Source: Verrucomicrobiota bacterium
GTDB taxonomy: Bacteria > Verrucomicrobiota > Verrucomicrobiia > Opitutales > Opitutaceae
Length of the DNA: 64,000 nucleotides
Direction: 5' to 3'
Assembly (NCBI GenBank): GCA_023416735.1
Contig: JAEZGX010000009.1
Location: forward strand, 62,001-126,000
Part shown: in pieces, positions 1 to 8,484 of the stretch
Layout: each line of letters starts with the position of its first letter
How positions within the stretch are numbered: position 1 is the first letter of the stretch
Program-made: the position numbers and the translations under genes
The notes under the pieces: model-generated
Seen by the model: the letters and a program-made list of their open reading frames with translations, nothing else
What the model was told of the DNA's origin: nothing
The model's database searches: none

Positions 1-423
1 GCGGAAGCGTTTGACGTGGCCAACGGGCAGGCCGGTCAGCCGCGGCGCGCAACGATCGATGTCTTCGTGAGTGAACAGCGGATAGTCGGGGATGTTATTC
101 TCCTCGCGCTGACGCAGCATGACGTTGGCGGAATTGTGGAGCATGCGCTCGATCAGCATACGGCTGCCCTGGGTCATGACGACGGGCGTATTCGGATGCT
201 CGCGCATGACCACGGGCAGGCTGCCGATGTGATCGAGGTGGCAATGCGTGATGATGATCAGGTCGAGCTCGAAGCCGCGGAGCGGCGTGAGATCAGGCGT
301 GGCGGCGCGGCCGACTTTCTTGGGATGAAGTCCGCAATCGACGAGAATGCGGAGATCGCCGATCTGGACAAAAAGGGAATTCGCGCCGATGCCGCCGTCG
401 CGATTCAGGTCAATGAGCTTCAT
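1..423 (-). CDS. MBL-fold metallo-hydrolase (RNA-processing exonuclease-like), C-terminus beyond the window
   Basis: This is the N-terminal 141 codons of a metallo-beta-lactamase-fold hydrolase; the frame is open to base 1, so the rest lies outside. Residues 60-67 carry the zinc motif THCHLDHIG, preceded by a hydrophobic strand and the typical L-V-D-C-G strand that opens the fold. The start ATG at 423 gives MKLIDLNRDGGIGANS, which fits the first beta-strand of the family. The spacing of motifs resembles the beta-CASP branch (Ysh1/RNase J-like 'RNA specificity factor' proteins), but the beta-CASP domain would be off the edge, so this subfamily is inference. It is followed on the same strand upstream by apaG, 48 bases away. 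Confidence 0.8.
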   Translation of the reverse strand, partial: MKLIDLNRDGGIGANSLFVQIGDLRILVDCGLHPKKVGRAATPDLTPLRGFELDLIIITHCHLDHIGSLPVVMREHPNTPVVMTQGSRMLIERMLHNSANVMLRQREENNIPDYPLFTHEDIDRCAPRLTGLPVGHVKRFR

Positions 424-471
424 GAATCGCGCAGACAGAGAACGAGAATGCGGGCGAGAACGAGACGATTT

Positions 472-858
472 TCAATCGCGGGGAATGTGCATTTCGAAGG
501 CTGCGAGCCGCACATGGACCTTCTGCCCGGTTTCGTCGACGCCGTGGAAACACCCGTAGGCCGTGGCGTCGGTGCCGGTGACGTGATAGCTGTTGTAGGA
601 AAATTGTTCGCCCGGCGAAAGCCGCGGAGTCTCGCCGACGATCTTGTCGCCTTCGACCACGAGCTGGCTGCCATCGGCGTGAACCACGACCCATTTGCGG
701 CCGAGCAAAGTGACGACGCGATCGGAGGCATTTTGGATCGTGATGAAATAGACGAAAGCGTGAGGTTTGTCGGCAGGCAGCGACGGCCCGCCGTGATGGT
801 AGGCGAGTTTATCGAGGCGGGCGGTGAGTCCGGGAACTTCGCTGGAGGCGAGTGACAC
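472..858 (-). CDS. apaG: ApaG domain protein (DUF525)
   Basis: A 128-residue protein matching ApaG in length and sequence. The central stretch YFITIQNASDRVVTLLGRKW and the following glycine-rich G-E-x-F-x-Y-x-S-Y segment are the signature of this small fibronectin-III-like beta-sandwich family. ApaG was first linked to Co2+/Mg2+ tolerance in enterobacteria, but its biochemical role is not settled; a diadenosine/pyrophosphate-binding function has been suggested from structure. The gene lies just upstream of the MBL-fold hydrolase on the same strand and is divergent from purH, with 131 bases between the two starts serving as the shared promoter region. Confidence 0.9.
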   Translation of the reverse strand: MSLASSEVPGLTARLDKLAYHHGGPSLPADKPHAFVYFITIQNASDRVVTLLGRKWVVVHADGSQLVVEGDKIVGETPRLSPGEQFSYNSYHVTGTDATAYGCFHGVDETGQKVHVRLAAFEMHIPRD

Positions 859-989
859 GTGGCTAACAGATGAGGGATTCGGCGGCAGGCAAGTGGCGAA
901 AAAACGAGACGCTTGGCCTCGCTGGCGATTGAAAAAGCGCGGTTATCGGCTTGATGCGCGCAAGGGCAGGACGCAAAAACTCGCCGCCT

Positions 990-2549
990 ATGGCCAAACT
1001 CGCGCTCCTTTCGGTCAGCGACAAACGGGGACTCGTGGACTTCGCCACGGCGCTCGTGCAGCAGCATGGTTACACGCTGCTCTCGACGGGCGGCACCGCG
1101 AAGTTGCTCGCGGAAAAAGGCCTGCCGGTGACGGAGGTGAGCCAGCACACGGGGTTCCCGGAGATCATGGAAGGACGCGTGAAGACGTTGCATCCGAAGA
1201 TTCACGGCGGGTTGTTGTGCCGGCGGGACAAGGAAGAGCATCTCGCGCAGGCGGCGCGGAACGAGATCGCGTTGATCGATCTCGTGGTCGTGAACCTTTA
1301 TCCCTTCGAGGAAACGGTCGCGAAGCCCAACGTGAGTTTCGAGGAAGCGATCGAGAATATCGACATTGGCGGGCCTTCGATGCTGCGCAGCGCGGCAAAG
1401 AATCATGAAAGTGTGACCGTCGTGTGCGATCCGACGGACTATGACGCGGTGCTGCAGGCATTCGCAAACGAAGCCAGCGCGCCGGAGAAGTTGAAGGAGT
1501 TGCGGCGGAGACTGGCGTTGAAAGTGTTTCAGCGCACGGGGAGCTACGACACGGCGATCGCGCGCTATCTCGAAGCGCAGGCAACGGAGCCGGACCTCGA
1601 AGCGTTGAGCGGATTGCCGGCGACCCTGACGATGAGTTGGAAGAAGGCGCAGGCGCTGCGTTATGGGGAAAATCCGCATCAGCAAGCGGCGCTGTATGGG
1701 ACGTTTCACGAGCACTTCGAGCAGCTGCAAGGGAAAGAGCTGAGCTATAACAACATTTTGGATATCACGTCGGCCACGTATCTGATTGGCGAATTCGAGC
1801 GACCCACGGTGGCGATTTTGAAGCACACGAATCCCTGCGGTGCTGCCAGCGCGGATACGTTGGAGGAAGCGTGGGAGAAGGCGTTCGCGACGGATCGGCA
1901 GGCGCCGTTTGGCGGCATCATCATCGTGAACCAGACGCTCAGCGGCGAACTGGCGAAGACGATCGCGGAGATTTTCACGGAAGTGATCATCGCGCCGCGT
2001 TTCAGCGACGAGGCGCTGGCTGTCTTTTCGAAGAAGAAGAACCTGCGCTTGATGATCGCGAAAGGCGGGATCGGTGCGGATGCGTTGCGCGAAGTGCGCT
2101 CGGTCGTCGGCGGCGTGCTTGTGCAGGATCGCGACCGCACGCTCGGAAACGTGCGCGAGTTCAAGGTCGTGACGAAGCGTGAACCGACCGCGGAAGAATG
2201 GGCCGGGATGATGTTCGGCTGGAAAGTCGCGAAGCATGTGAAATCCAACGCGATCGTTTACTGCCGCGGCGAGCAGACCCTGGGGGTCGGCGCGGGGCAG
2301 ATGGCGCGTGTGGACAGTTCGCGCATCGCGGTTTGGAAAGCGGGCGAAGCGAAGCTCGAGTTGAAAGGCAGCGTCGTGGCGAGCGAAGCGCTGTTTCCGT
2401 TTGCCGATGGATTGATCGCGGCCGCGGATGCGGGCGCGACGGCGGCGATCCAACCGGGCGGTTCGGTGCGCGATGCGGAAGTGATCGCGGCCGCGGATGC
2501 ACGGGGCATGGCGATGGTGTTTACGGGCGTGCGCCATTTTAAACACTGA
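990..2549 (+). CDS. purH: Bifunctional AICAR transformylase / IMP cyclohydrolase
   Basis: PurH catalyses the last two steps of de novo purine synthesis: formylation of AICAR from 10-formyl-THF, and cyclisation of FAICAR to IMP. The N-terminal third is the MGS-like cyclohydrolase domain (ALLSVSDKRGLVDFA, LLSTGGTAKLL, GRVKTLHPKIHGGLL). The rest is the transformylase domain, with the diagnostic KKAQALRYGENPHQQAALYG and the catalytic KHTNPCGAA. The length of 519 residues is normal. A start 13 codons further upstream is open, but the ATG at 990 begins directly before the first beta-strand and is preferred. The gene stands alone, divergent from apaG, followed by the M48 protease after 68 bases. Confidence 0.97.
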   Translation: MAKLALLSVSDKRGLVDFATALVQQHGYTLLSTGGTAKLLAEKGLPVTEVSQHTGFPEIMEGRVKTLHPKIHGGLLCRRDKEEHLAQAARNEIALIDLVVVNLYPFEETVAKPNVSFEEAIENIDIGGPSMLRSAAKNHESVTVVCDPTDYDAVLQAFANEASAPEKLKELRRRLALKVFQRTGSYDTAIARYLEAQATEPDLEALSGLPATLTMSWKKAQALRYGENPHQQAALYGTFHEHFEQLQGKELSYNNILDITSATYLIGEFERPTVAILKHTNPCGAASADTLEEAWEKAFATDRQAPFGGIIIVNQTLSGELAKTIAEIFTEVIIAPRFSDEALAVFSKKKNLRLMIAKGGIGADALREVRSVVGGVLVQDRDRTLGNVREFKVVTKREPTAEEWAGMMFGWKVAKHVKSNAIVYCRGEQTLGVGAGQMARVDSSRIAVWKAGEAKLELKGSVVASEALFPFADGLIAAADAGATAAIQPGGSVRDAEVIAAADARGMAMVFTGVRHFKH

Positions 2550-2617
2550 TCGGACTCAGGGATGTCCCGACCCGTTCGCGGCTTGCGGGGTCAGGCGAGC
2601 TGAGTTGGAATGCGCGC

Positions 2618-3397
2618 ATGAAACGAATGATGCGCGCGTTGCTCGCGGGACCGATCTTGTGGCTGGCGGGATGTTACACGGTGCCGGAGACGGGCCGGCA
2701 GGCGGTGATCCTGCCGATCTTCGACGATGTGCAGATGGGCACGCAGGCGTTCGCGGAGATCCGGGCGCAGGAGAAAGTGTCGACCGATCCGGCGGCGAAC
2801 GCGCGCGTGCGGCGAATCGGACAACGGATTGCGGAGGCCGTAGGCGACCGCATGCCGGACGCGCAATGGGAATTCGTGGTGTTCGACGCGCCGGATACGG
2901 TGAACGCGTTTGCGCTGCCGGGTGGAAAAGTGGGCGTTTACACCGGGCTGTTGAATCTCGCGGCATCGGACGATGAGCTCGCGTTTGTGATGGGACACGA
3001 GATCGCGCACGTCACGAGCCGACACAGCGCGCAACGGGCGACGGCGATGGTCGGTGCGACGGTGGGCGCCTTGGCCGCGGATCTGCTGACCCGCAACAGC
3101 CAGCATCGCGATTTGATTTTGGCGGCGTATGGTGTCGGCGCGGCCGGCGGCACGCTGGCATATTCGCGTTCGCACGAAAGCGAGGCGGATTACATCGGGC
3201 TGCGGTTCTCCGCTTACGCAGGCTACGACCCGCGCGCGTCGGTGACGTTCTGGCGAAAGATGGCGCAGAAAAGCGGAGGCGGAAAGATGCCGGAGCTGTT
3301 GTCGACGCATCCCTCGGACGATCGCCGCATCGCGAATCTGGAGGCGCAGATTCCGGAAGTGATGCCGATCTACGAGGCGAATCGCGCGAAGTATTGA
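2618..3397 (+). CDS. M48-family zinc metalloprotease lipoprotein
   Basis: A 259-residue periplasmic protease with a lipobox (WLAGC, Cys19), so it is probably anchored as a lipoprotein. The gluzincin motif HEIAH is at residues 127-131 and the third zinc ligand lies in ESEAD about 55 residues later, the standard M48 arrangement. The hydrophobic, alanine/glycine-rich segment between the two motifs is typical for the family. It is similar in layout to LoiP/YcaL-type outer-membrane quality-control proteases, although this role is inferred from family only. It lacks the TPR repeats seen in BepA-type members. Confidence 0.93.
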   Translation: MKRMMRALLAGPILWLAGCYTVPETGRQAVILPIFDDVQMGTQAFAEIRAQEKVSTDPAANARVRRIGQRIAEAVGDRMPDAQWEFVVFDAPDTVNAFALPGGKVGVYTGLLNLAASDDELAFVMGHEIAHVTSRHSAQRATAMVGATVGALAADLLTRNSQHRDLILAAYGVGAAGGTLAYSRSHESEADYIGLRFSAYAGYDPRASVTFWRKMAQKSGGGKMPELLSTHPSDDRRIANLEAQIPEVMPIYEANRAKY

Positions 3398-3454
3398 GCG
3401 GGTGGGCGAAGTTTTGCGGTTGGCGGATGCGGGCGACCTGCGCAGGTTGGCGGC

Positions 3455-4828
3455 ATGTTCGATCCTGTTGAAAAGCTGAAGGAGTTCATTCGTCACCCGA
3501 GCGTCTCAGCCGACTCGAAGTTCAAGGAAGGCATGCAGGGCGCGCAGCGGTTCGTGTCGGAGCTGCTGGCTTCGATGGGCTTCAAGGTCGAGGTGGTGAA
3601 AACGAAGCTGCATCCGGTCGTGTTCGCGCAGCGCGGCGACAATCCGGATTGGCCGCACGTGGTGATCTACGGGCACTACGATGTGCAGCCGGCGGATCCG
3701 TTGAATCTGTGGAAAACGCCGGCGTTCGAGCCGACGATCGTGGGCAATCGCATCTACGGTCGCGGTGCGGCGGACAACAAAGGGCCGCTGATGGCGAACA
3801 TCGCGGCGGTGGCGTCGTTGCTGGAGGAGCAGCCGGATTTGCCGTTGCGGATCACGTTCTTGATTGAAGGCGAGGAGGAGATGGGAAGTCCGAGCTTTCC
3901 GGAGTTTCTCGAGTCGCATCAGGACCGACTCAAAGAGGCGGATTTTGTTTATTTGTCGGACACGGTTTTGCCGTCAGCGGATCGCGTAGTGATCACGACG
4001 GGGCTGCGCGGGTTGACGCTGTTCGACGTGCACGTGACCGGAGCGAAAGGCGACCTGCATTCGGGGCTGCATGGCGGCGTCCTTAGAAATCCGATACAGG
4101 CGCTCGCGGAAATCCTGGCGACGCTGCACACGCCGGACGGGAAGGTGAACGTGCCGGGGTTTTACGACGACGTATTGGACGTGCATCCGTGGGAGCGCGA
4201 AGAGTTGAAGAAACTCGGAGCGGACGAAAAGGCGTATAAGGAATTTCTCGGCATCGATTCGTTTTATACGCCCCCGGGATTTTCGCCGTTCGAGTCACTG
4301 CGGTTTCAACCGACGCTCGAGATCAACGGCATCGGCGGCGGGTATCAGGGCGAGGGGACGAAGACAGTGATTCCGAGCAAGGCGTTCGCGAAGATCAGCT
4401 GCCGATTGGTGCCGAACCAGAAGCCAGATACGATCAAGCGGCTCGTGATCGAAGCGATCCGAAGCCGGACGCCGAGCGGAGTGAAGATCGAGTTTGTGGA
4501 TCAGCACAAAGGCGATCCCTACGTCGTCGTCCCGCCGGGGAAGTCCAACACGCCGAAAGATCAATCGCCGGTGTTGGCGGAGGCGTTTCGTGCCACGGAG
4601 AAGGCGGTCGCGGAGGTTTGGGGCAGTCCGCCGTTGTATTTGCGCGAAGGCGGCAGCGTGCCGATCATCGCGGATATCAAGCGCGTGACCGGGCTGGACT
4701 CGATCTTGTTCGGGCTGTTTTTGCCGGAGGACAATCTCCACGCGCCGAATGAAAGCTTCAACCTCGACATCATGAAGCGCGGCACCGCGACGACGAAGCG
4801 CGTGTTGGCCGAGCTGGCGAAAGGGTAG
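3455..4828 (+). CDS. M20-family dipeptidase
   Basis: A 457-residue cytosolic metallopeptidase of the M20/ArgE-DapE-ACY1-CPG2 group. The first metal motif is YGHYDVQP, the bridging aspartate lies in GRGAADNKGP, and the catalytic glutamate pair is in LIEGEEEMGSPS. The Y-G-H-Y-D-V-Q-P form is characteristic of the carnosinase/CNDP-like dipeptidase subgroup. The insert between the two catalytic halves (the dimerisation lid, around residues 195-330) has the usual size. The substrate cannot be told from sequence; peptides with a free C-terminus are likely. The start ATG at 3455 follows the M48 gene by 57 bases. Confidence 0.93.
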   Translation: MFDPVEKLKEFIRHPSVSADSKFKEGMQGAQRFVSELLASMGFKVEVVKTKLHPVVFAQRGDNPDWPHVVIYGHYDVQPADPLNLWKTPAFEPTIVGNRIYGRGAADNKGPLMANIAAVASLLEEQPDLPLRITFLIEGEEEMGSPSFPEFLESHQDRLKEADFVYLSDTVLPSADRVVITTGLRGLTLFDVHVTGAKGDLHSGLHGGVLRNPIQALAEILATLHTPDGKVNVPGFYDDVLDVHPWEREELKKLGADEKAYKEFLGIDSFYTPPGFSPFESLRFQPTLEINGIGGGYQGEGTKTVIPSKAFAKISCRLVPNQKPDTIKRLVIEAIRSRTPSGVKIEFVDQHKGDPYVVVPPGKSNTPKDQSPVLAEAFRATEKAVAEVWGSPPLYLREGGSVPIIADIKRVTGLDSILFGLFLPEDNLHAPNESFNLDIMKRGTATTKRVLAELAKG

Positions 4829-4911
4829 GTGATCGAGCGCTCGGGTGGTGCGGTGCTTTGGCGCACACGCATGACTGACGCGAGCGCGCGGTTGAAGCCG
4901 CGCGTGATTCC

Positions 4912-4940
4912 AAAAAAAAGCCCCGGCGATGGCCGGGGCT
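4912..4940 (-). terminator. Rho-independent terminator of pal
   Basis: A perfect 9-bp stem AGCCCCGGC/GCCGGGGCT (4919-4940) with a GATG loop is followed, reading the minus strand, by eight T residues (A-tract at 4912-4919 on the plus strand). It lies 28 bases past the pal stop codon. Confidence 0.9.
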
Positions 4941-4968
4941 GATATCAGTCGCCCGTAGCGGGCGGAGA

Positions 4969-5526
4969 TTAGTTCTTCAGGATGACGATCTCGACGCGCC
5001 GATCTTGGGCCATCGTGGAATCGTCGCCGTTCTGGGTGGCTTCGAGGCTGCCCTTGGAAACCGTTTCAATTTTGTCGGCGGAGGTCAGCGTCGCGAGGTA
5101 GCGCTGCGCGGAAGACGCGCGACGATCGCCGAGGCCGAGGTTGTATTCGGCGGTGCCGCGCCAGTCGGCATGTCCCTCGAGGAGAATGCGGTGCTGCGGG
5201 TTTTCGGAAAGGTAACGGGCCGCTTCCTGAAGCTTCGGGCGTTCGCTGGGCTTGATGGCGGATTGATCGAAGTCGAAGTAAACGGGCTGGAGCAGGCCGC
5301 GAATGGTGTTTTCATCTTCGATGACGCCGGGACCGCGGGACTCGAGACCGCTCAACGGGTCGGCCGTGAGGCCAATGTCCTGGGTCATGAGCTGACTGCT
5401 GCCGCCGGGTTGCTGACCGAGCACGGTGGCGCTGGGGTCGGGGCGTTTCGGTTTCTTAGTGCAGCCCGCTAGGAGGAAAGCGGCGCTGGCGAGCAGGAGA
5501 AAAAACTTCTTCGAGGCAATGTTCAT
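4969..5526 (-). CDS. pal: OmpA-family peptidoglycan-associated lipoprotein Pal
   Basis: A 185-residue outer-membrane lipoprotein. The start ATG at 5526 gives a signal peptide ending in the lipobox LLAGC (Cys22); an 18-codon upstream extension is open but lacks signal-peptide character. The C-terminal OmpA-like domain has YFDFDQSAIKPSERPKL and LLEGHADWRGTAEYNLGLGD, the peptidoglycan-binding motifs, and ends in DRRVEIVI. Pal normally works with TolB in outer-membrane constriction; no tol genes are present in this window. It is the last gene of a minus-strand row with the response regulator and tRNA-Lys upstream, and has its own terminator downstream. Confidence 0.95.
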   Translation of the reverse strand: MNIASKKFFLLLASAAFLLAGCTKKPKRPDPSATVLGQQPGGSSQLMTQDIGLTADPLSGLESRGPGVIEDENTIRGLLQPVYFDFDQSAIKPSERPKLQEAARYLSENPQHRILLEGHADWRGTAEYNLGLGDRRASSAQRYLATLTSADKIETVSKGSLEATQNGDDSTMAQDRRVEIVILKN

Positions 5527-5585
5527 GGAAGAGCGGGTAGTCCGGGCGGGACTAATTGGGCAAAGCCTCTGGAGCGGCAAGGCTT

Positions 5586-6233
5586 TTACAGCGATTTCTT
5601 GGGCTCAATCAGGCCGACCTCCAACGCGTAGCGGGTGAGGCTGGCAACGTCGTGGAGATTGAGTTTACGCATCAAATTCGTGCGGTGGTTGTCGACCGTC
5701 TTGATGCTGATGCCGAGCTTGGCGGCGATTTCCTTCGTGCTGTGGCTTTCGGCGACGAGCTGGAGGATTTCGCGTTCGCGATCGGTGAGGAAGTCGGACG
5801 TGTTGCTCGCGGACGGATTGGCAACGACATTGCGCAACAAAGCGGCGACAGCGGGACCGAAGTAGGTGCCGCCATTGGCGACGGTCTCGAGGCCCTTTTT
5901 GAATTCGAACAAACCGGCCGTTTTCTCGACGAAGCCGTGCGCGCCGGATTCGAGCATTTCGCGAATCAGCACGGGGTTTTCGTGTCCGGAGAACACGAGC
6001 ACGCGCATATCCGGGAGCTTTTTGCTGATGCGGCGCAGGAGATCGACGCCGTTCAACCCCGGCAGCTTCGCGTCGAGGACGAGCAAGTCGGGTTTGACGT
6101 CGAGACAGAGCGCGAGCGCGCTTTGTCCGTCGCCGCTTTCGCCGACCAGTTGATAGTTGGCGTCGAGTCGAAGGATCTCGACGAGCATCTCACGGATCGC
6201 GGTCTGATCTTCGACGATGACGAGACGTTTCAT
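5586..6233 (-). CDS. LuxR/NarL-family response regulator
   Basis: A 215-residue two-domain regulator. The receiver domain spans about 1-120 with acidic pocket residues E8/D9, phospho-acceptor D54 (LLVLDAKLPG) and a lysine in GFVEK. The C-terminal LuxR-type helix-turn-helix (about 145-205) contains LTDREREILQLVAESHSTKE and KTVDNHRTNLMRKL. The partner kinase is not adjacent, so this is an orphan in the window and its signal is unknown. It lies 59 bases upstream of pal and 48 bases downstream of tRNA-Lys on the same strand. Confidence 0.93.
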   Translation of the reverse strand: MKRLVIVEDQTAIREMLVEILRLDANYQLVGESGDGQSALALCLDVKPDLLVLDAKLPGLNGVDLLRRISKKLPDMRVLVFSGHENPVLIREMLESGAHGFVEKTAGLFEFKKGLETVANGGTYFGPAVAALLRNVVANPSASNTSDFLTDREREILQLVAESHSTKEIAAKLGISIKTVDNHRTNLMRKLNLHDVASLTRYALEVGLIEPKKSL

Positions 6234-6281
6234 GGAAGGGGCCCTCAGGCCCGGAGTATCGGAAATGGAAGGAGTAAGAAA

Positions 6282-6356
6282 TGGTGGGTTGGCTGGGATT
6301 CGAACCCAGAACCAACGACTTAAAAGGACGCTGCTCTACCGTTGAGCTACCAACCC
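6282..6356 (-). tRNA. tRNA-Lys (anticodon UUU)
   Basis: Read on the minus strand the gene folds as a complete cloverleaf: acceptor GGGTTGG/CCAACCC, D stem GCTC/GAGC, anticodon loop CTTTTAA (anticodon TTT), T arm CTGGG-TTCGAAT-CCCAG, discriminator A and an encoded CCA. The anticodon stem GCGTC/GTCGT contains one U-U mismatch and a terminal G-U pair. Total 75 bases with CCA. Confidence 0.95.
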
Positions 6357-6526
6357 TCGCTGACAGAAAAATCAAAATGGGTTTTGGCTCCGAGCGAAGG
6401 CAAGCAGTTTTTAGGACAAATCGGGCGAGGCGGTTGACCGGACCGCTCTTGAGGAATAAGGAAACGCACTCAGGTAAAATCGTGGGAACAATCCAGACAT
6501 ACACCCATCACACCGAGGAAGAACGT

Positions 6527-7129
6527 ATGTCTTCCAAAGCGCAGGAAGTTGCCCTTGATCGTATGCTTGTAGACCGCTTCAAAGCCGGCGACACCGCCGC
6601 CTTCGACGAAATGGTCACTCGTTATTGGGATCGCATCTACTCGATGGTGAACCAGCTCCTGCGCAACTCGCAGGACGCCGAGGAGGTGACGCAAGACGCG
6701 TTCATCCGCGCTCATCGCGGACTCACTCATTTTCGCGGAGATTCCGCGTTTTCGACGTGGCTTTATCAGATCGCCACGAATCTCGCGCGCAATCGCTACT
6801 GGTATTGGTGGCGCCGCAAACGCGACCAGTCAGTCTCGATCGATGCGCCGGTCAGCAACGACAACACCACGACGCTCGCCGAAGTCATCCCGGCGGAAGT
6901 CGAAACGCCGGATGACATCGCCGTCACACAGGAATTCGTGACCCGGATCGGACGGGGGATGGAAAAGCTCAGTGCGAAGCACAAGGAGATCCTCATTCTT
7001 CGTAACGTGAAGAACCTGTCCTACGAGGAAATCGCGCTCGTCCTGCATATTTCCGTCGGCACGGTGAAGAGCCGAATCGCGCGCGCTCGCGAGAGCCTGC
7101 GCAGTAGATTGGGGGAAGATTTCAAATGA
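6527..7129 (+). CDS. ECF-like sigma-70 family RNA polymerase sigma factor
   Basis: A 200-residue sigma factor with region 2 (FDEMVTRYWDRIYSMVNQLL, DAEEVTQDAFIRAHRGLTHF, FSTWLYQIATNLARNRYWYW) and region 4 (LSAKHKEILILRNVKNLSYE, then ISVGTVKSRIARARESLRSRL). Region 3 is missing, as in ECF sigma factors. The start ATG at 6527 is chosen because a good ribosome site GAGGAA lies 6 bases upstream; the longer open frame would run through the tRNA gene. The stop overlaps the start of the next gene by 4 bases (ATGA), the usual sign of a sigma/anti-sigma pair. Confidence 0.93.
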   Translation: MSSKAQEVALDRMLVDRFKAGDTAAFDEMVTRYWDRIYSMVNQLLRNSQDAEEVTQDAFIRAHRGLTHFRGDSAFSTWLYQIATNLARNRYWYWWRRKRDQSVSIDAPVSNDNTTTLAEVIPAEVETPDDIAVTQEFVTRIGRGMEKLSAKHKEILILRNVKNLSYEEIALVLHISVGTVKSRIARARESLRSRLGEDFK

Positions 7130-7800
7130 AAGAGTCCAAGTTCATCGAGCTGCTGAATCTCTACGTGGATCATCAGATCAGCGCGTCAGACGCAGCCTTG
7201 CTCGAGGCCGAAATCCAGCGGAATCCCGAACGTAGAAAGATTTACCGCGAGTATTGCCAGATGCAGAAAGCCTGCGCGGTCCTCGCGGAGACCTTTCGCC
7301 CTCAGACGCAGCCGTCGGGTGGCCAGGTCGTCGAATTTCCCTCCCGCCGTTCGCGCTGGAGTGCGGCGACCTACGTTATGGGAGCGATGGCCGCTGCCGC
7401 CTGTGTGGCTCTGGTGGTGGTGAATCGAAACGGACTCGCGGGATCGAATTCGACGGAATCGTCGGCCGCGATCGCCGCGGTTGATGAAGCTCCGATTTCG
7501 GATGTGGTTGCACGAAGCGTCCCGGCATCGACGCCGGTGGTAGCGCCGGCTTCCGCGCCTGCGCGCCAGCCATTGCAACCGGTGTTTGCAGGTCTCGTCA
7601 GCGACGCGGTGAACGACTCGTCCGAGCGTCCGACTTTGGACTGGGTGAGTCAGGTCAATCTGCAGCCCGTCGCGATCGACAAGCTCCGCTTCGAAACGCA
7701 ATCCACGTTTCACACGGAGAATCGGATGTTGCAGAGTCCGTTCCCATCCGCCGAGCGCGAGAGCGAAGTGCTGCCGGTGGCCTGGCGGTTCCAACGCTGA
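7126..7800 (+). CDS. Probable membrane-anchored anti-sigma factor
   Basis: A 224-residue protein translationally coupled (ATGA overlap) to the sigma factor. The N-terminal 60 residues are a helical cytoplasmic segment (FIELLNLYVDHQISASDAAL and EIQRNPERRKIYREYCQM) typical of the start of anti-sigma proteins. One membrane segment follows at about residues 84-103 (TYVMGAMAAAACVALVVV). The periplasmic C-terminus is Ala/Pro/Ser-rich and low complexity. The HxxxCxxC zinc motif of the ZAS type is not present. Function rests on position and topology, not on a recognised domain. A 7-bp GC hairpin (7824-7843) lies between it and the convergent ruvA. Confidence 0.7.
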   Translation: MKESKFIELLNLYVDHQISASDAALLEAEIQRNPERRKIYREYCQMQKACAVLAETFRPQTQPSGGQVVEFPSRRSRWSAATYVMGAMAAAACVALVVVNRNGLAGSNSTESSAAIAAVDEAPISDVVARSVPASTPVVAPASAPARQPLQPVFAGLVSDAVNDSSERPTLDWVSQVNLQPVAIDKLRFETQSTFHTENRMLQSPFPSAERESEVLPVAWRFQR

Positions 7801-7858
7801 GGCGATTACGGACGAATCCTATGCGCGCGGGCGGCTCCGCGCGTCGTAGTGCGCTGCA

Positions 7859-8461
7859 CTATTGAGCAAGCGCTCGTTTCACCAGCGCTTCCGTGGTTGC
7901 ATCGGCTCCGAGGGAAAGTTTCGCGCGGCGCACGGATTGATCAGCATCGGCGGCTTTGTAGCCAAGGGCCACCAGCGCGGCGACCGCATCGCGATGCGCG
8001 CTGTTCGTGTCACCGTCCTCGCCTGAAGGCGAAGCGATCGAGGAGGGAGTCTCGGAAGAGCCGACCTTTGCGCGCAGTTCGACGATGAGTCGCTCGGCTG
8101 TTTTCTTTCCGATGCCTGGGCATTTCGCGAGCGTCGCGACGTCTCCCATGCGAATTGCGCTCTGGAGCATGGGCAGCGAAAGACGACTCATGATGCTAAG
8201 CGCCACCTTGGGACCGACACCGGTCACGTGCTCGATCATCAAACGAAAGAAGTCACGGTCAGCCGGATCGGCAAAACCATAGAGCGTCTGCGAGTCCTCG
8301 CGATAGATCACGAGGGTGTGCAGTTTCACGATCGAACCCGCCGTTGGCAGTTTCTCGGCGGTCGTTACCGGGATGTTCACTTCGTAACCGAATCCGTTTA
8401 GCTCCACGACCGCGTGCAACGGCGACGCGGACGTGAGGGTGCCTTGAATCGAAGTGATCAT
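7859..8461 (-). CDS. ruvA: Holliday junction branch migration protein RuvA
   Basis: A 200-residue RuvA, the tetrameric junction-binding subunit that loads the RuvB motor. Domain I (OB fold) has ELNGFGYEVNIP and TLVIYREDSQTLYGF. Domain II carries the paired helix-hairpin-helix motifs VTGVGPKVALSIMS and CPGIGKKTAERLIVELR. The C-terminal RuvB-interacting helix bundle (about 155-200) follows a flexible linker rich in Ser/Gly/Asp. The ATG at 8461 is chosen because it gives the canonical start MITSIQG. ruvB and ruvC are not adjacent. It follows dapB by 23 bases on the same strand. Confidence 0.96.
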   Translation of the reverse strand: MITSIQGTLTSASPLHAVVELNGFGYEVNIPVTTAEKLPTAGSIVKLHTLVIYREDSQTLYGFADPADRDFFRLMIEHVTGVGPKVALSIMSRLSLPMLQSAIRMGDVATLAKCPGIGKKTAERLIVELRAKVGSSETPSSIASPSGEDGDTNSAHRDAVAALVALGYKAADADQSVRRAKLSLGADATTEALVKRALAQ

Positions 8462-8484
8462 CGCACTGGAGGAAAATGCGCCGG

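Noticed and set aside
420..2546. A 708-codon minus-strand frame opposite purH
   Set aside because: purH on the plus strand is unambiguous; the antisense product is Arg/His-rich and has no motif.
6281..6526. N-terminal extension of the sigma factor
   Set aside because: It would run through the tRNA-Lys gene; a good ribosome site precedes the ATG at 6527.
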